Source: JAAXHV01 sp965207165
Lineage (GTDB): Bacteria > Pseudomonadota > Gammaproteobacteria > Eutrophobiales > Eutrophobiaceae
DNA: 64,000 bases
NCBI GenBank assembly: GCA_965207165.1
Contig: OZ242265.1
Span: 4,278,001 to 4,342,000, forward strand
Direction: 5' to 3'
Shown here one piece after another: positions 9,072-16,742 of this stretch. Both the position numbers and the translations under genes were made by a program. The first letter of the stretch is position 1, and each line of letters opens with the position of its first letter. Below the pieces are notes generated by a model. The model did no database searches and was not told the origin of the DNA. It was given only the letters and a program-made list of their open reading frames with translations.

Positions 9072-9354
9072 GATACGCAACCTAGACCCCCATTGAATAT
9101 CCATAATAGTGAGCCGCCATATTATCAATGTGAGCCTCACCTAACAGATCGCGCTGCTTGATTTGTCAGAGAGACATATCCAATCCTGATTGCTGATTGG
9201 ATATCCGTATTATGAAGTTCCAATAATATCCGGTGGGAAATGTAATGTGATCAGGTTGGTTCCCCTTTGAATTTCAATAGCTAGCCTTACAACTGGACCG
9301 CCCACTTGAACCAGATTAATCTGCGAAAGATTAATACAGCGTATTAAAAGAAAT
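9072..9354 (+). other. Intergenic spacer with a 10-bp perfect hairpin
   Basis: The stretch between the HD-GHKL gene and the STAND gene holds no coding frame I can support. A perfect inverted repeat pairs ATATCCAATC (9176-9185) with GATTGGATAT (9195-9204) around a 9-nt loop. There is no following T-run, so an intrinsic terminator is doubtful; an operator or processing site is equally possible. Confidence 0.45.
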
Positions 9355-9357
9355 TTG

Positions 9358-12300
9358 ATGGCAGACACTGGTACAGATTACGGATTTATTGAACTTCACA
9401 GAACTCTTAGTGAAATACCAAAGGAGGCTGTGAAAAGTGACGATGTGGATTTTGAGTGGGCATATGGTATAGGGGCGCCTTTGCGGTGGGATGATCTCAT
9501 TAATGAGTATCGGGTCATTATCCTTTCAGAGGCTGGCTCGGGTAAAACCACTGAAATTCGACATATTGCGCGCAAGCTGAGAGGCGATAAAAAGCAAGCA
9601 TTTTTTCTCAGGTTGGAACATATCACTGATGATCTTGAGAATGCTTTTGAGGAGGGGACGTATAAGGCGTTTAGAGAATGGCTGGAGTCGGAAGAGGAAG
9701 GATGGATTCTGTTGGATTCAGTGGACGAGGCACGTCTTCGTCATCCAAAAGATTTTAACCGGGCAATACGAAAATTGAGTGGTCGAATACAGACTGCTTT
9801 CAACCGTACACATATCGTTATAACAAGCCGAACAACAGCGTGGCGACCCAAAACTGATCTTGGTTTTTGTATTACCCATCTTCCTTTTGAGAAGACTGCA
9901 TCAGAACGTGTGCGACAAAATGCTGGTGGTGAGGGACATGACGAGTATTTTGAATATGAATTTGAAGACAAAAGAGGCGCTGAGACAAGTTTCAAAATTG
10001 TTACGCTAGACGATCTCACCGATAAGCAGATTGCCATATTTGCCAAAGCCAGAGGCGCCGATGATAGCAAGGCATTTCTTGAAGCCATAGAACGTGCGGA
10101 TGCGTGGTCATTCACGTCACGCCCACAGGATCTTGAGGAGCTTATCGACTTCTGGTTAGACAAGGGCATTCTCGGAACCGGCATTGAGATTATGCGTAAC
10201 AGCGTAGAGCGAAGGCTTACCGAGCGTGATCAAGATCGTGCAGATGCCCAGCCGCTTTCAACAAATCGTTTACATCAAGGGGCAAGGTTGTTGGCAGCCG
10301 CTACAACTTTGACACACACCCCGACTATCTTGATTCCAGATGGAGCGAACAGTTCTGAAGGTATCGCGGCCCAAACCGTATTGGACGATTGGGACCCAAT
10401 AGAACTCGCCTCATTACTTTCAAGACCAGTGTTCGATGAGGCAATATATAGCACGGTACGTTTCCACCACCGTTCCGTACGTGAGTATCTTACTGCTGAG
10501 TGGTTTGCAGGCCTGCTCAATCGTGAAACATCACGTAGATATATTGAATCGTTATTTTTTCGAAATCAGTACGGATTGGATGTAGTTGTTCCTTCACTTC
10601 GACCGATATTGCCGTGGTTAGCGATCCTTGATGAAAATATAAGAGACCGTGTTTACAAGGTAGCGCCTGAAATATTTTTTGAAGGGGGCGATCCCAGTCA
10701 GTTGCCGCTGGGGATGCGTCGGGTGATTCTGCGTGACGTTTGCGAGAACATTGCGAGCAAAACCACGGGCAGGTCAATGCGTGATCGCTCGGCAATTCAG
10801 CGTTTTGCAGATCCTGATTTGACCGATGACGTTCGCGAGTTGATTCGAAATTACAGTGGGAATTATGGTCTCACTGCCTTCCTGCTTCATATGGTATGGA
10901 TTGGACAGTTGAAAGGTGCGAAGCCGGAAGTCATGGATATTGCATTGAGACCAACTGCCGAGCATCATACACGCCTGGCTGCTTTCAGAGCCATCTATGC
11001 TATCGGGACCAATACAGATAAAGAGCGTATTCGTCAGAGTTTTCTTAACGAGACATCTGAACTCCAGCGAGAGTGGCTGGCTGAACTTGTAGAGGGCGTC
11101 AAACCAACAGAAATTACCTTACCGTGGTTCTTGTCTTGTTTGGAAAAGGTTAAGACCAATGAGCCATATGGTGTTGACCGCTTGACGGGCGTAGTAACAG
11201 AATTTGTGGACTCCACTGAATTTAAGTTACTTCCTCAGTTCATTACAGGCTTTAACAGACTATTGGACCTGCCACCCATGAAAGAGCATGGGTGGTGGGC
11301 AATATCAGAGAAAAACCAGTGGATATTGTATGCAGCGTCGAAAGCTGCTGAAAGGCTGGTATCGGTACGTCATCCTGCTTCACTTGCTTCAGATGCACTC
11401 GGTGTTTTGGTCAAAGTGCCGATTACACGTGATTACAAAGGACAGGAAGAGATTGATATTGAGGCAGAACTTCCTGAGCTAGTTCCTGCGTGGCCAGAGT
11501 TAAATCGAGCGTTGTTCTGGTTTGCAGTTGAGCGAGCGAGAAAAGCCAAGCATAAAAAGGCAGGTGAGAGAATAACCTACTATCGGCAAATTTCTCTCTT
11601 CAGTTCACTCTGGCGGTTTGAAAAAGACGACTTTGATTATGTGGTTGAAGAGATTACACGTCGTGACTTTATTGACGACAAACTGGTTGCATTGTCAGTC
11701 GCTTTCGATCTCTATATAAAAGCAGGACGGCCTCGTTCTTGGCGCGCACGTCTAAAGAAATTAGCCGAAAATAGCCATGAACTATCGGACCGTCTTAAAT
11801 CCTATTTGAAACCTCCCGCACAGAGTGAGGAGACACGTCGCCTGAAACAACAGGAAGCCAAGTTGAAAAGACGAGGTGAAGTACACAGAAGGCAGCGAGA
11901 AAAATATCACACAGGCTGGAAGCAGTGGTTCGACGTCAATCTTGAGGAAGCACAAGAGAGACTTCGTAATAACCCCGGGGTTCTCACAAATCCTATTTAT
12001 TACCTATTCCAGCAAACACGGAATATGGAAAGCCCGCCGGAAAGCGAGACCAAATATAACTGGAAAACCCTCATACCGGAATACGGAGAAGACGTTGCAC
12101 AATTCTATAGAAAAGGCACGGTTTTACTTTGGCGACATCATAAACCAACACTTCGTTCCGAAGGCGCTCCCTTAAATCAGACAACATATGCTGTCATGAT
12201 CGGGCTGATGGGGCTTGAAATTGAAGCTCATGAAGATAGAAATTGGGCTGAGGGCTTGAGCCCAACTGAAGTTGAGCTCGCCTGCCGGTATGCCTCTTTC

Positions 12301-13689
12301 GAATTGAATGGTTTTCCGACCTGGTTTCCCAAACTATTTGAGTTACACCCTGAGATTGTCTGTGAATTCCTCATGCAGGAGATCGATTTTGAATTGACAA
12401 TTGAAAAACAAGGGGAAGGGCTGAACTACATCTTGGATGGTATAAGTTGGACCGGTCAATGGGCTTGGGACGAGCTTGCTCCTAGTATCTATAACCGGTT
12501 GGCTAAGGAACCGCAAAGTCTGTCCAACCTGGATAAACTTTTGAAGATTGTTGACGGATCAAAGTTGCCGGATGAGTTGATTGAAAGATTGGCATCAAAG
12601 AAATGCCGTACTCTTGGTCAGTCAGATCATTTAGCGCGTTGGTTTGCGCTGTGGACGGGTGTTTCTCCCACAAACGCCCTTGCAGCAGTGAAAGACAGGA
12701 TAGCAGTAATAGATGATCAAGAGGAACAGACTACACTCGCGATGATATATATAACTCACCTGCTCGGGGGGCGCAACCGTGAGGGTGCAGTCGCTCGGCA
12801 TGCATTTAGAAAGCCAGAGCATCTCAAAGCGCTACTAGTGTTGATGCTCGAACACATCCGATCAGATGAGGATATCGGCCGCAATGGAGACGGGTTCAAT
12901 AGACCCGGGTTACGTGATGAGGCACAGCATGCACGTAATAAACTGTTTACCTTGTTGAAACAGATACCTGGCAAGGAAGCGTTTTTAGCGATAACCGAGC
13001 TTGCGACGGCATCCCATGAAGATGGGAGCGGTGTATGGTTGATGCTACACGCGAAAAGTAAGGCCGAACAGGATAGTGATATAGGGCCCTGGTCGCCAAA
13101 ACAGGTAAAGGAATTCAATAACAAAATGGAGAGGACGCCTCGTAACCATGAAGACTTGGCCGATCTTGTTGTGTCTAGGTTGATTGACCTTAAGTATGAT
13201 TTAGAACAAGGCGACAGCAGTATCGCAGGATTATTACAGAAAGTTGATCACGAAAATGTGATGCGGAATTACATAGGTAATGAGCTGCAAGGGAAAGCAT
13301 CTGGACGTTATTCTGTTTCACAAGAGGATGAATTGGCTGATGGCAAAAAACCGGATCTGAGATTTCATGGGGTGGGGTTTCATGGGCCGGTACCTGTCGA
13401 ATTAAAGCTTGCAGATAAGTGGGGTGGCCGGGAATTATTTGACCGACTGGAAAATCAACTTTGCGGCGACTATTTACGGGACAATCATTCAAATCGGGGG
13501 ATCTTCTTACTCGTTTATCTTGGCGTTCAAAAGGCTGGATGGGACTTACCCAATGGTAAACGTGTGGATTTTTCAGGGTTAGTTCAGGCTCTAGAGAAAC
13601 ACTGGTCGGACTTTTCACGAAAATTCCCAAAGATAGAGGAAATTACAGTTATAGGGATAGATCTTACAAGTAGATGGTTCGTCAATTAA
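9358..13689 (+). CDS. STAND/NACHT-like NTPase with C-terminal PD-(D/E)XK nuclease motif
   Basis: A 1443-residue protein. N-terminal NTPase: P-loop SEAGSGKTT (about 57-65), Walker B ILLDSVDEA (about 117-125; Asp123-Glu124) and ITSRTTAW (about 155-162, a sensor-1-like arginine), typical of NACHT/STAND ATPases. The long middle (about 300-1250) looks alpha-helical and repeat-like, suiting a ligand sensor. Near the C-terminus, KPDLRF followed by VPVELKLADKW puts Asp1333 and Glu1348-x-Lys1350 in PD-(D/E)XK spacing. Bacterial Avs proteins also combine STAND with nuclease but usually carry the nuclease N-terminally, so this order is unusual. Start ATG 9358 is chosen over the adjacent TTG 9355; no strong ribosome site is visible. 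Cargo of the Tn7-like element, same strand as neighbours. Likely an abortive-infection sensor-effector (inference). Confidence 0.75.
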   Translation: MADTGTDYGFIELHRTLSEIPKEAVKSDDVDFEWAYGIGAPLRWDDLINEYRVIILSEAGSGKTTEIRHIARKLRGDKKQAFFLRLEHITDDLENAFEEGTYKAFREWLESEEEGWILLDSVDEARLRHPKDFNRAIRKLSGRIQTAFNRTHIVITSRTTAWRPKTDLGFCITHLPFEKTASERVRQNAGGEGHDEYFEYEFEDKRGAETSFKIVTLDDLTDKQIAIFAKARGADDSKAFLEAIERADAWSFTSRPQDLEELIDFWLDKGILGTGIEIMRNSVERRLTERDQDRADAQPLSTNRLHQGARLLAAATTLTHTPTILIPDGANSSEGIAAQTVLDDWDPIELASLLSRPVFDEAIYSTVRFHHRSVREYLTAEWFAGLLNRETSRRYIESLFFRNQYGLDVVVPSLRPILPWLAILDENIRDRVYKVAPEIFFEGGDPSQLPLGMRRVILRDVCENIASKTTGRSMRDRSAIQRFADPDLTDDVRELIRNYSGNYGLTAFLLHMVWIGQLKGAKPEVMDIALRPTAEHHTRLAAFRAIYAIGTNTDKERIRQSFLNETSELQREWLAELVEGVKPTEITLPWFLSCLEKVKTNEPYGVDRLTGVVTEFVDSTEFKLLPQFITGFNRLLDLPPMKEHGWWAISEKNQWILYAASKAAERLVSVRHPASLASDALGVLVKVPITRDYKGQEEIDIEAELPELVPAWPELNRALFWFAVERARKAKHKKAGERITYYRQISLFSSLWRFEKDDFDYVVEEITRRDFIDDKLVALSVAFDLYIKAGRPRSWRARLKKLAENSHELSDRLKSYLKPPAQSEETRRLKQQEAKLKRRGEVHRRQREKYHTGWKQWFDVNLEEAQERLRNNPGVLTNPIYYLFQQTRNMESPPESETKYNWKTLIPEYGEDVAQFYRKGTVLLWRHHKPTLRSEGAPLNQTTYAVMIGLMGLEIEAHEDRNWAEGLSPTEVELACRYASFELNGFPTWFPKLFELHPEIVCEFLMQEIDFELTIEKQGEGLNYILDGISWTGQWAWDELAPSIYNRLAKEPQSLSNLDKLLKIVDGSKLPDELIERLASKKCRTLGQSDHLARWFALWTGVSPTNALAAVKDRIAVIDDQEEQTTLAMIYITHLLGGRNREGAVARHAFRKPEHLKALLVLMLEHIRSDEDIGRNGDGFNRPGLRDEAQHARNKLFTLLKQIPGKEAFLAITELATASHEDGSGVWLMLHAKSKAEQDSDIGPWSPKQVKEFNNKMERTPRNHEDLADLVVSRLIDLKYDLEQGDSSIAGLLQKVDHENVMRNYIGNELQGKASGRYSVSQEDELADGKKPDLRFHGVGFHGPVPVELKLADKWGGRELFDRLENQLCGDYLRDNHSNRGIFLLVYLGVQKAGWDLPNGKRVDFSGLVQALEKHWSDFSRKFPKIEEITVIGIDLTSRWFVN

Positions 13690-13940
13690 GCGCGAATTCT
13701 GAGCCCTTTTTCTATTAGAAGCTATGGCTCCGGTTCCTTACGCGTACCTGGTAGAAGAGTTCCCTATTCCCTCTGGAAATGGTCTTTACAATACTAAACT
13801 ATCCATATCAGCGTTAGGACTTCCGCTGTCTTGGCTGAACCGCTATACAGGATTTTTGCCGACTTTGCCTGATGATGTGCTTGCATTTGACTTCAGGATT
13901 AAACCTGTTTATATTGTTTCGGGAAGTATAGTAAAATCGT
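13690..13940 (+). other. Gap of about 250 bp with no supported gene
   Basis: Lies between the STAND-nuclease gene and the small repeat protein. An 84-codon frame (13724-13978) crosses it, but it has no ribosome site and no recognisable domain, and overlaps the better-supported small gene at 13941. The last 40 bases are AT-rich and could hold the promoter of that gene; I cannot pick defined -35/-10 boxes with confidence. Confidence 0.4.
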
Positions 13941-14159
13941 ATGAAAAAACCGCTTACAGCATGTCAAATGGCGAATAAGCTGGCAGCAGAACAGCTAAAG
14001 CCATTGCGAGAGTATTTGCTCAATGGAACCAAAGGAAAAGATGGTAAAAGGAATTTAGCTAAAACTCCAAAATCCAAAGAGTCGCTTACAGCCGGCCAAA
14101 TGGCGAGCGAACTGGCCGCCAAACAACTGGAACCCATGAGGAAGCACCTATTGGATTAA
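13941..14159 (+). CDS. Small protein with an internal duplication, upstream of dGTPase
   Basis: Protein of 72 residues made of two copies of a helical unit: LTACQMANKLAAEQLKPLRE (residues 5-24) and LTAGQMASELAAKQLEPMRK (residues 50-69), joined by a basic linker rich in Lys, Gly and Ser. Such self-similarity is unlikely by chance and supports a real gene. It ends 28 bp before the dGTPase start on the same strand, so the two probably share a transcript. It might regulate or bind the dGTPase, but no family is recognised and the role is inference only. Confidence 0.6.
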   Translation: MKKPLTACQMANKLAAEQLKPLREYLLNGTKGKDGKRNLAKTPKSKESLTAGQMASELAAKQLEPMRKHLLD

Positions 14160-14187
14160 TGCCAACGGGAATGTTAACAGGGAAGTC

Positions 14188-15609
14188 ATGTCTGAACCAG
14201 CCAATATACTACCACTACCCGGACTTTACACCGAAGCGGATTTTCAGCGCGAACAAAAGACGCCTAAAAAAGCTCTTTACAGGAGTGACTTTCGAAGAGA
14301 CTACGCCCGATTATTACATTGTCCTTCTTTTCGCCGTTTACAAGGCAAGACACAGTTATTCCCTGGAATTGAATCAGATTTCTTCCGTAACCGACTGACG
14401 CATTCCCTTGAAGTAGCCCAGGTCGCCAAAGCAATAGCGCTTCGTTTAAATCTTGAGCACGATTATTTTAGAAAAAACCCGATAGATGTAGATCTGGTTG
14501 AAACTGCTGCATTGGCTCATGACATTGGTCATCCGCCCTTCGGACATACCGGGGAAAAAGCACTTGACGATCGCATGAAAAAGAAGGGAGGCTTCGAAGG
14601 AAATGCACAAACACTGAGAATCCTGGCCCGACTCGAAAAGAAACAAAGACCTGTATCTGGTGATAAAGTAGACGGTGAAGATACCCGGACCGGCCTCGGC
14701 CTGACTCATCGGACACTTGCTGCGGTTCTGAAATATGACCACTGTATCGAGGTGCAGCGTGATAAAAATACATCATTAAAAAAAGGATATTACCAATCGG
14801 AAAAACTTCTGGTAGAACGAATCAAGCAGTCAGTTCTTGGGGCTAACTCATTTGACGGCAAATTTAAGACCATAGAATGTCAGATTATGGATTTGGCGGA
14901 CGATATCGCATACTCAACTTATGATCTGGAAGATGCCTTAAAGGCGGGCTTTGTTTCACCAATCAGATTGATATCCGTAATTTCTGACGAGGAAATCATC
15001 AAGTCTCTTAAGAATAAGGCGAAAATTAACTGGAACGAATTTGTTGACATAATCAGGTCACTATGGCTCGAACGCTTTTTCGATTGGGAAAGCCTGGGCA
15101 TTAGTTTTGAAGAGTTAAAAAAACCAGAAGCCATAGCTCTATTGGTTGCACATATTGACAGGATGTCACGAAACCTGAGTGAGCAAGGGAACTTAAGAAC
15201 CACATTTACATCCGAACTGGTAGGTGATTATATTGATGGGGTGGATGTTGAGATAAATCCTGAAATACCTGCTCTATCAAAAGTTGAACTGAGTTCAGAT
15301 TTGCGTAAGCAGGTAGAAGTACTGAAGCACCTGACCTATGAACTGATCATACAATCACCAACTTTGAAGACTGTAGAGTACCGTGGCTCAAGAATTGTCA
15401 AGGAGATTTTCAAAGCTTTAAAAAAACGAGATGGGCACCTGTTGCTGCCTGATGATTACCGAGACTTGATTAGTAACTGCAAAGATTACAACATGGATCA
15501 AGATCGTGCCATTTGCGACTTTATCGCCAGCATGACAGACCGCTATGCGGTTGAGTTTTATGGTCGATTAAAATCCGAAAGCGCCCAGACAATTTTCAAA
15601 CCATTATAA
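14188..15609 (+). CDS. dgt: dGTPase-like dNTP triphosphohydrolase (HD superfamily)
   Basis: Hydrolyses dGTP or related dNTPs to nucleoside and triphosphate. Hallmarks in the 473 residues: FRRLQGKTQLFP, RLTHSLEVAQVA with metal-binding His72, AALAHDIGHPPFGHTGE with His111-Asp112, and a downstream DLADDIAYSTYDLEDA. Length fits the family (about 440-505). The start has AGGGAAG just upstream. Enzymes of this family that deplete dNTPs are an established anti-phage mechanism, and this copy sits in the defence-like cargo of a mobile element, so that role is more likely than housekeeping, although substrate and control cannot be read here. Confidence 0.88.
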   Translation: MSEPANILPLPGLYTEADFQREQKTPKKALYRSDFRRDYARLLHCPSFRRLQGKTQLFPGIESDFFRNRLTHSLEVAQVAKAIALRLNLEHDYFRKNPIDVDLVETAALAHDIGHPPFGHTGEKALDDRMKKKGGFEGNAQTLRILARLEKKQRPVSGDKVDGEDTRTGLGLTHRTLAAVLKYDHCIEVQRDKNTSLKKGYYQSEKLLVERIKQSVLGANSFDGKFKTIECQIMDLADDIAYSTYDLEDALKAGFVSPIRLISVISDEEIIKSLKNKAKINWNEFVDIIRSLWLERFFDWESLGISFEELKKPEAIALLVAHIDRMSRNLSEQGNLRTTFTSELVGDYIDGVDVEINPEIPALSKVELSSDLRKQVEVLKHLTYELIIQSPTLKTVEYRGSRIVKEIFKALKKRDGHLLLPDDYRDLISNCKDYNMDQDRAICDFIASMTDRYAVEFYGRLKSESAQTIFKPL

Positions 15610-15900
15610 TCTGCTCATTCGAGGATAAGCAAAATGCTCACAGGCATAATATTGTCTACTTTTATTGCGTGCCCGGATTTTGTAAAGGTACCACAAGTGG
15701 TGATGAATCGCTCCGAGATTTCCGGAGACCCGTTAGTTTGAGCCATTCAGATTTGCAGTACATGTCAATCTCATCATAGTACATATTTTCAAATTGGGCC
15801 GGTGGCACTTTATAAATGGGTTCCAGCAGGTGACGATGTTCAAAGACAAGGCACGCTGCCCGACAGCTTCAGCAATCGCCTGAGAGTTATTGAAGTCGTT
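15610..15900. other. Non-coding tail of the island with an IS3-family relic
   Basis: No intact gene. The minus strand of 15704 to about 15830 reads as a decayed IS3-type OrfB C-terminus in one frame (including EPIYKVPPAQFENMYYDE), followed by a terminal sequence resembling an IS3 right end that finishes at the TCA complement near 15704. No partner end or target duplication was found, so it is a fragment. Confidence 0.45.
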
Positions 15901-15905
15901 TTCCA

Positions 15906-16052
15906 GTTACAAACTTATTTGTCTATTATTTCGTCGCTGGATACGCGAAGAGATGAATTGGTTACAAACTTTATTTTTGAAAAGCAAGCGTAGGATACAG
16001 AATGGCGATGGTAACAGACCTGTTTAGTTACAATCTTATTTGTTCACCTACA
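15906..16052 (+). repeat. Distal end of the Tn7-like element with three TnsB-like sites
   Basis: GTTACAAACTTATTTGT at 15906, GTTACAAACTTT at 15961 and GTTACAATCTTATTTGT at 16027, then nine bases ending in ACA at 16052. Site count and 147-bp extent resemble the Tn7 left end. The terminal 26 bp are the inverted partner of 2439-2464. Confidence 0.8.
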
Positions 16053-16057
16053 TAGGA
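16053..16057. repeat. Target-site duplication TAGGA, right copy
   Basis: Directly follows the terminal ACA. With 2434-2438 it forms the 5-bp duplication. The bases that follow continue the GAATTNN heptamer array that precedes the element. Confidence 0.85.
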
Positions 16058-16130
16058 ATTAGGAATTACGAATTGGAAAAGAAATGCCAAGAAGTCAGGA
16101 CAAGCGCATTTAATTCCTAATTCGTAATTC
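16053..16130. repeat. GAATTNN heptamer array and its inverted partner
   Basis: 16056-16076 holds GAATTAG, GAATTAC and GAATTGG units; 16111-16130 holds the inverse array, about 35 bp away. Together with 2423-2438 this was one array plus inverted partner downstream of glmS before the island inserted. Confidence 0.65.
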
Positions 16131-16141
16131 AAGATCAGCCG

Positions 16142-16729
16142 TCAGCGTAGCAGCGACTGCACTTCCCGGGACAACGTCTCGTCGGCGCCGCGGATCCATT
16201 CGAACAGCACGGACTCTGCATCACAGATAATGATCCCCGCCCTGCCCAGGCGCCGCAACGCGGTTTCGTAGTTTTCCCGTTGCCGGGAACAGACCGCGTC
16301 CGCCACCACGAACACCGCGTAACCCCGGTTGTACAGGTCGAGCGCCGTCTGTAACACGCAGACATGGGCTTCCATGCCCACCAGTATGGCCTGCTTCCGC
16401 TTTGTCGAGGTCAGGTCCTCGGCGAAATTCTTGGCGCCGGTACAGGAGAACGAGGTTTTTTCATAAAGTTTCGCCGCCGCAGGCAACAATTTCCGTATTT
16501 CAGGTTCCATGATACCCAGTGCCTCGGGCGATCGTTCCGCGGCAAATATCGGCAGCGACAGCCTGATTGCCGTGTTGATCAACAGCCCGGTATTTCTTTG
16601 CAGCCTGGCCAGGACCTTGGCCGGCATGACCGCGGTCAGTTCCGTCTGTATATCGATAATGAGCAATACGGAATTCCCGGCGTCACAAAGTGACGTGTAA
16701 TTCCCCGCAGTGGTTTCCGTCGGCGACAT
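16142..16729 (-). CDS. Isochorismatase-family cysteine hydrolase
   Basis: A 195-residue alpha/beta hydrolase of the isochorismatase/YcaC type. The Asp-Lys-Cys triad is visible as the Asp in LLIIDIQTEL, the Lys in YEKTSFSC and the Cys in MEAHVCVLQTALDL, with a cis-peptide-like VGMEAH before the cysteine. Substrate unknown; nicotinamide, ureidoacrylate and other amide substrates occur in the family. It is the first chromosomal gene beyond the Tn7-like element and lies 13 bp downstream of the tolC-like gene on the same strand, so co-transcription is plausible. Confidence 0.82.
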   Translation of the reverse strand: MSPTETTAGNYTSLCDAGNSVLLIIDIQTELTAVMPAKVLARLQRNTGLLINTAIRLSLPIFAAERSPEALGIMEPEIRKLLPAAAKLYEKTSFSCTGAKNFAEDLTSTKRKQAILVGMEAHVCVLQTALDLYNRGYAVFVVADAVCSRQRENYETALRRLGRAGIIICDAESVLFEWIRGADETLSREVQSLLR

Positions 16730-16742
16730 TCAGGCAACCCTG

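Larger units (their letters stand above)
2439..16052 (+). mobile_element. Tn7-like non-autonomous island at attTn7 with defence-type cargo
   Basis: A 13,614-bp element. The glmS-proximal end starts TGTGGCTGAACAAATAAG at 2439. The distal end, read on the minus strand from 16052, starts TGTAGGTGAACAAATAAG. Over 26 bp they match at 23 positions. The 5-bp duplication TAGGA lies at 2434-2438 and 16053-16057. The distal 147 bp contain three spaced GTTACAA-type sites, like the three TnsB sites across about 150 bp in the Tn7 left end, and by Tn7 convention that end is distal to glmS. The interior is AT-richer than its surroundings. No gene resembling tnsA, tnsB, tnsC, tnsD or tniQ is visible, so movement would need transposase in trans, or this is a deletion derivative. 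Cargo: two tiny membrane proteins, AAA ATPase, broken HD-GHKL gene, STAND-nuclease, small repeat protein, dGTPase. Confidence 0.85.

Noticed and set aside
13724..13978. 84-codon frame after the STAND gene
   Set aside because: No ribosome site, no recognisable domain, and it overlaps the better-supported duplicated small protein.
15634..15741. 35-codon frame after the dGTPase with a GAGGATAAG ribosome-like site
   Set aside because: Its second half runs through an IS3 remnant in the opposite strand, so it is probably accidental.
15802..15993. 63-codon frame near the distal transposon end
   Set aside because: It runs through the IS3 relic and transposon binding sites and shows no protein-like features.
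2439..16052. CRISPR-associated Tn7 (CAST) interpretation
   Set aside because: No CRISPR array, cas gene or tniQ is present in the element or in the rest of the window.
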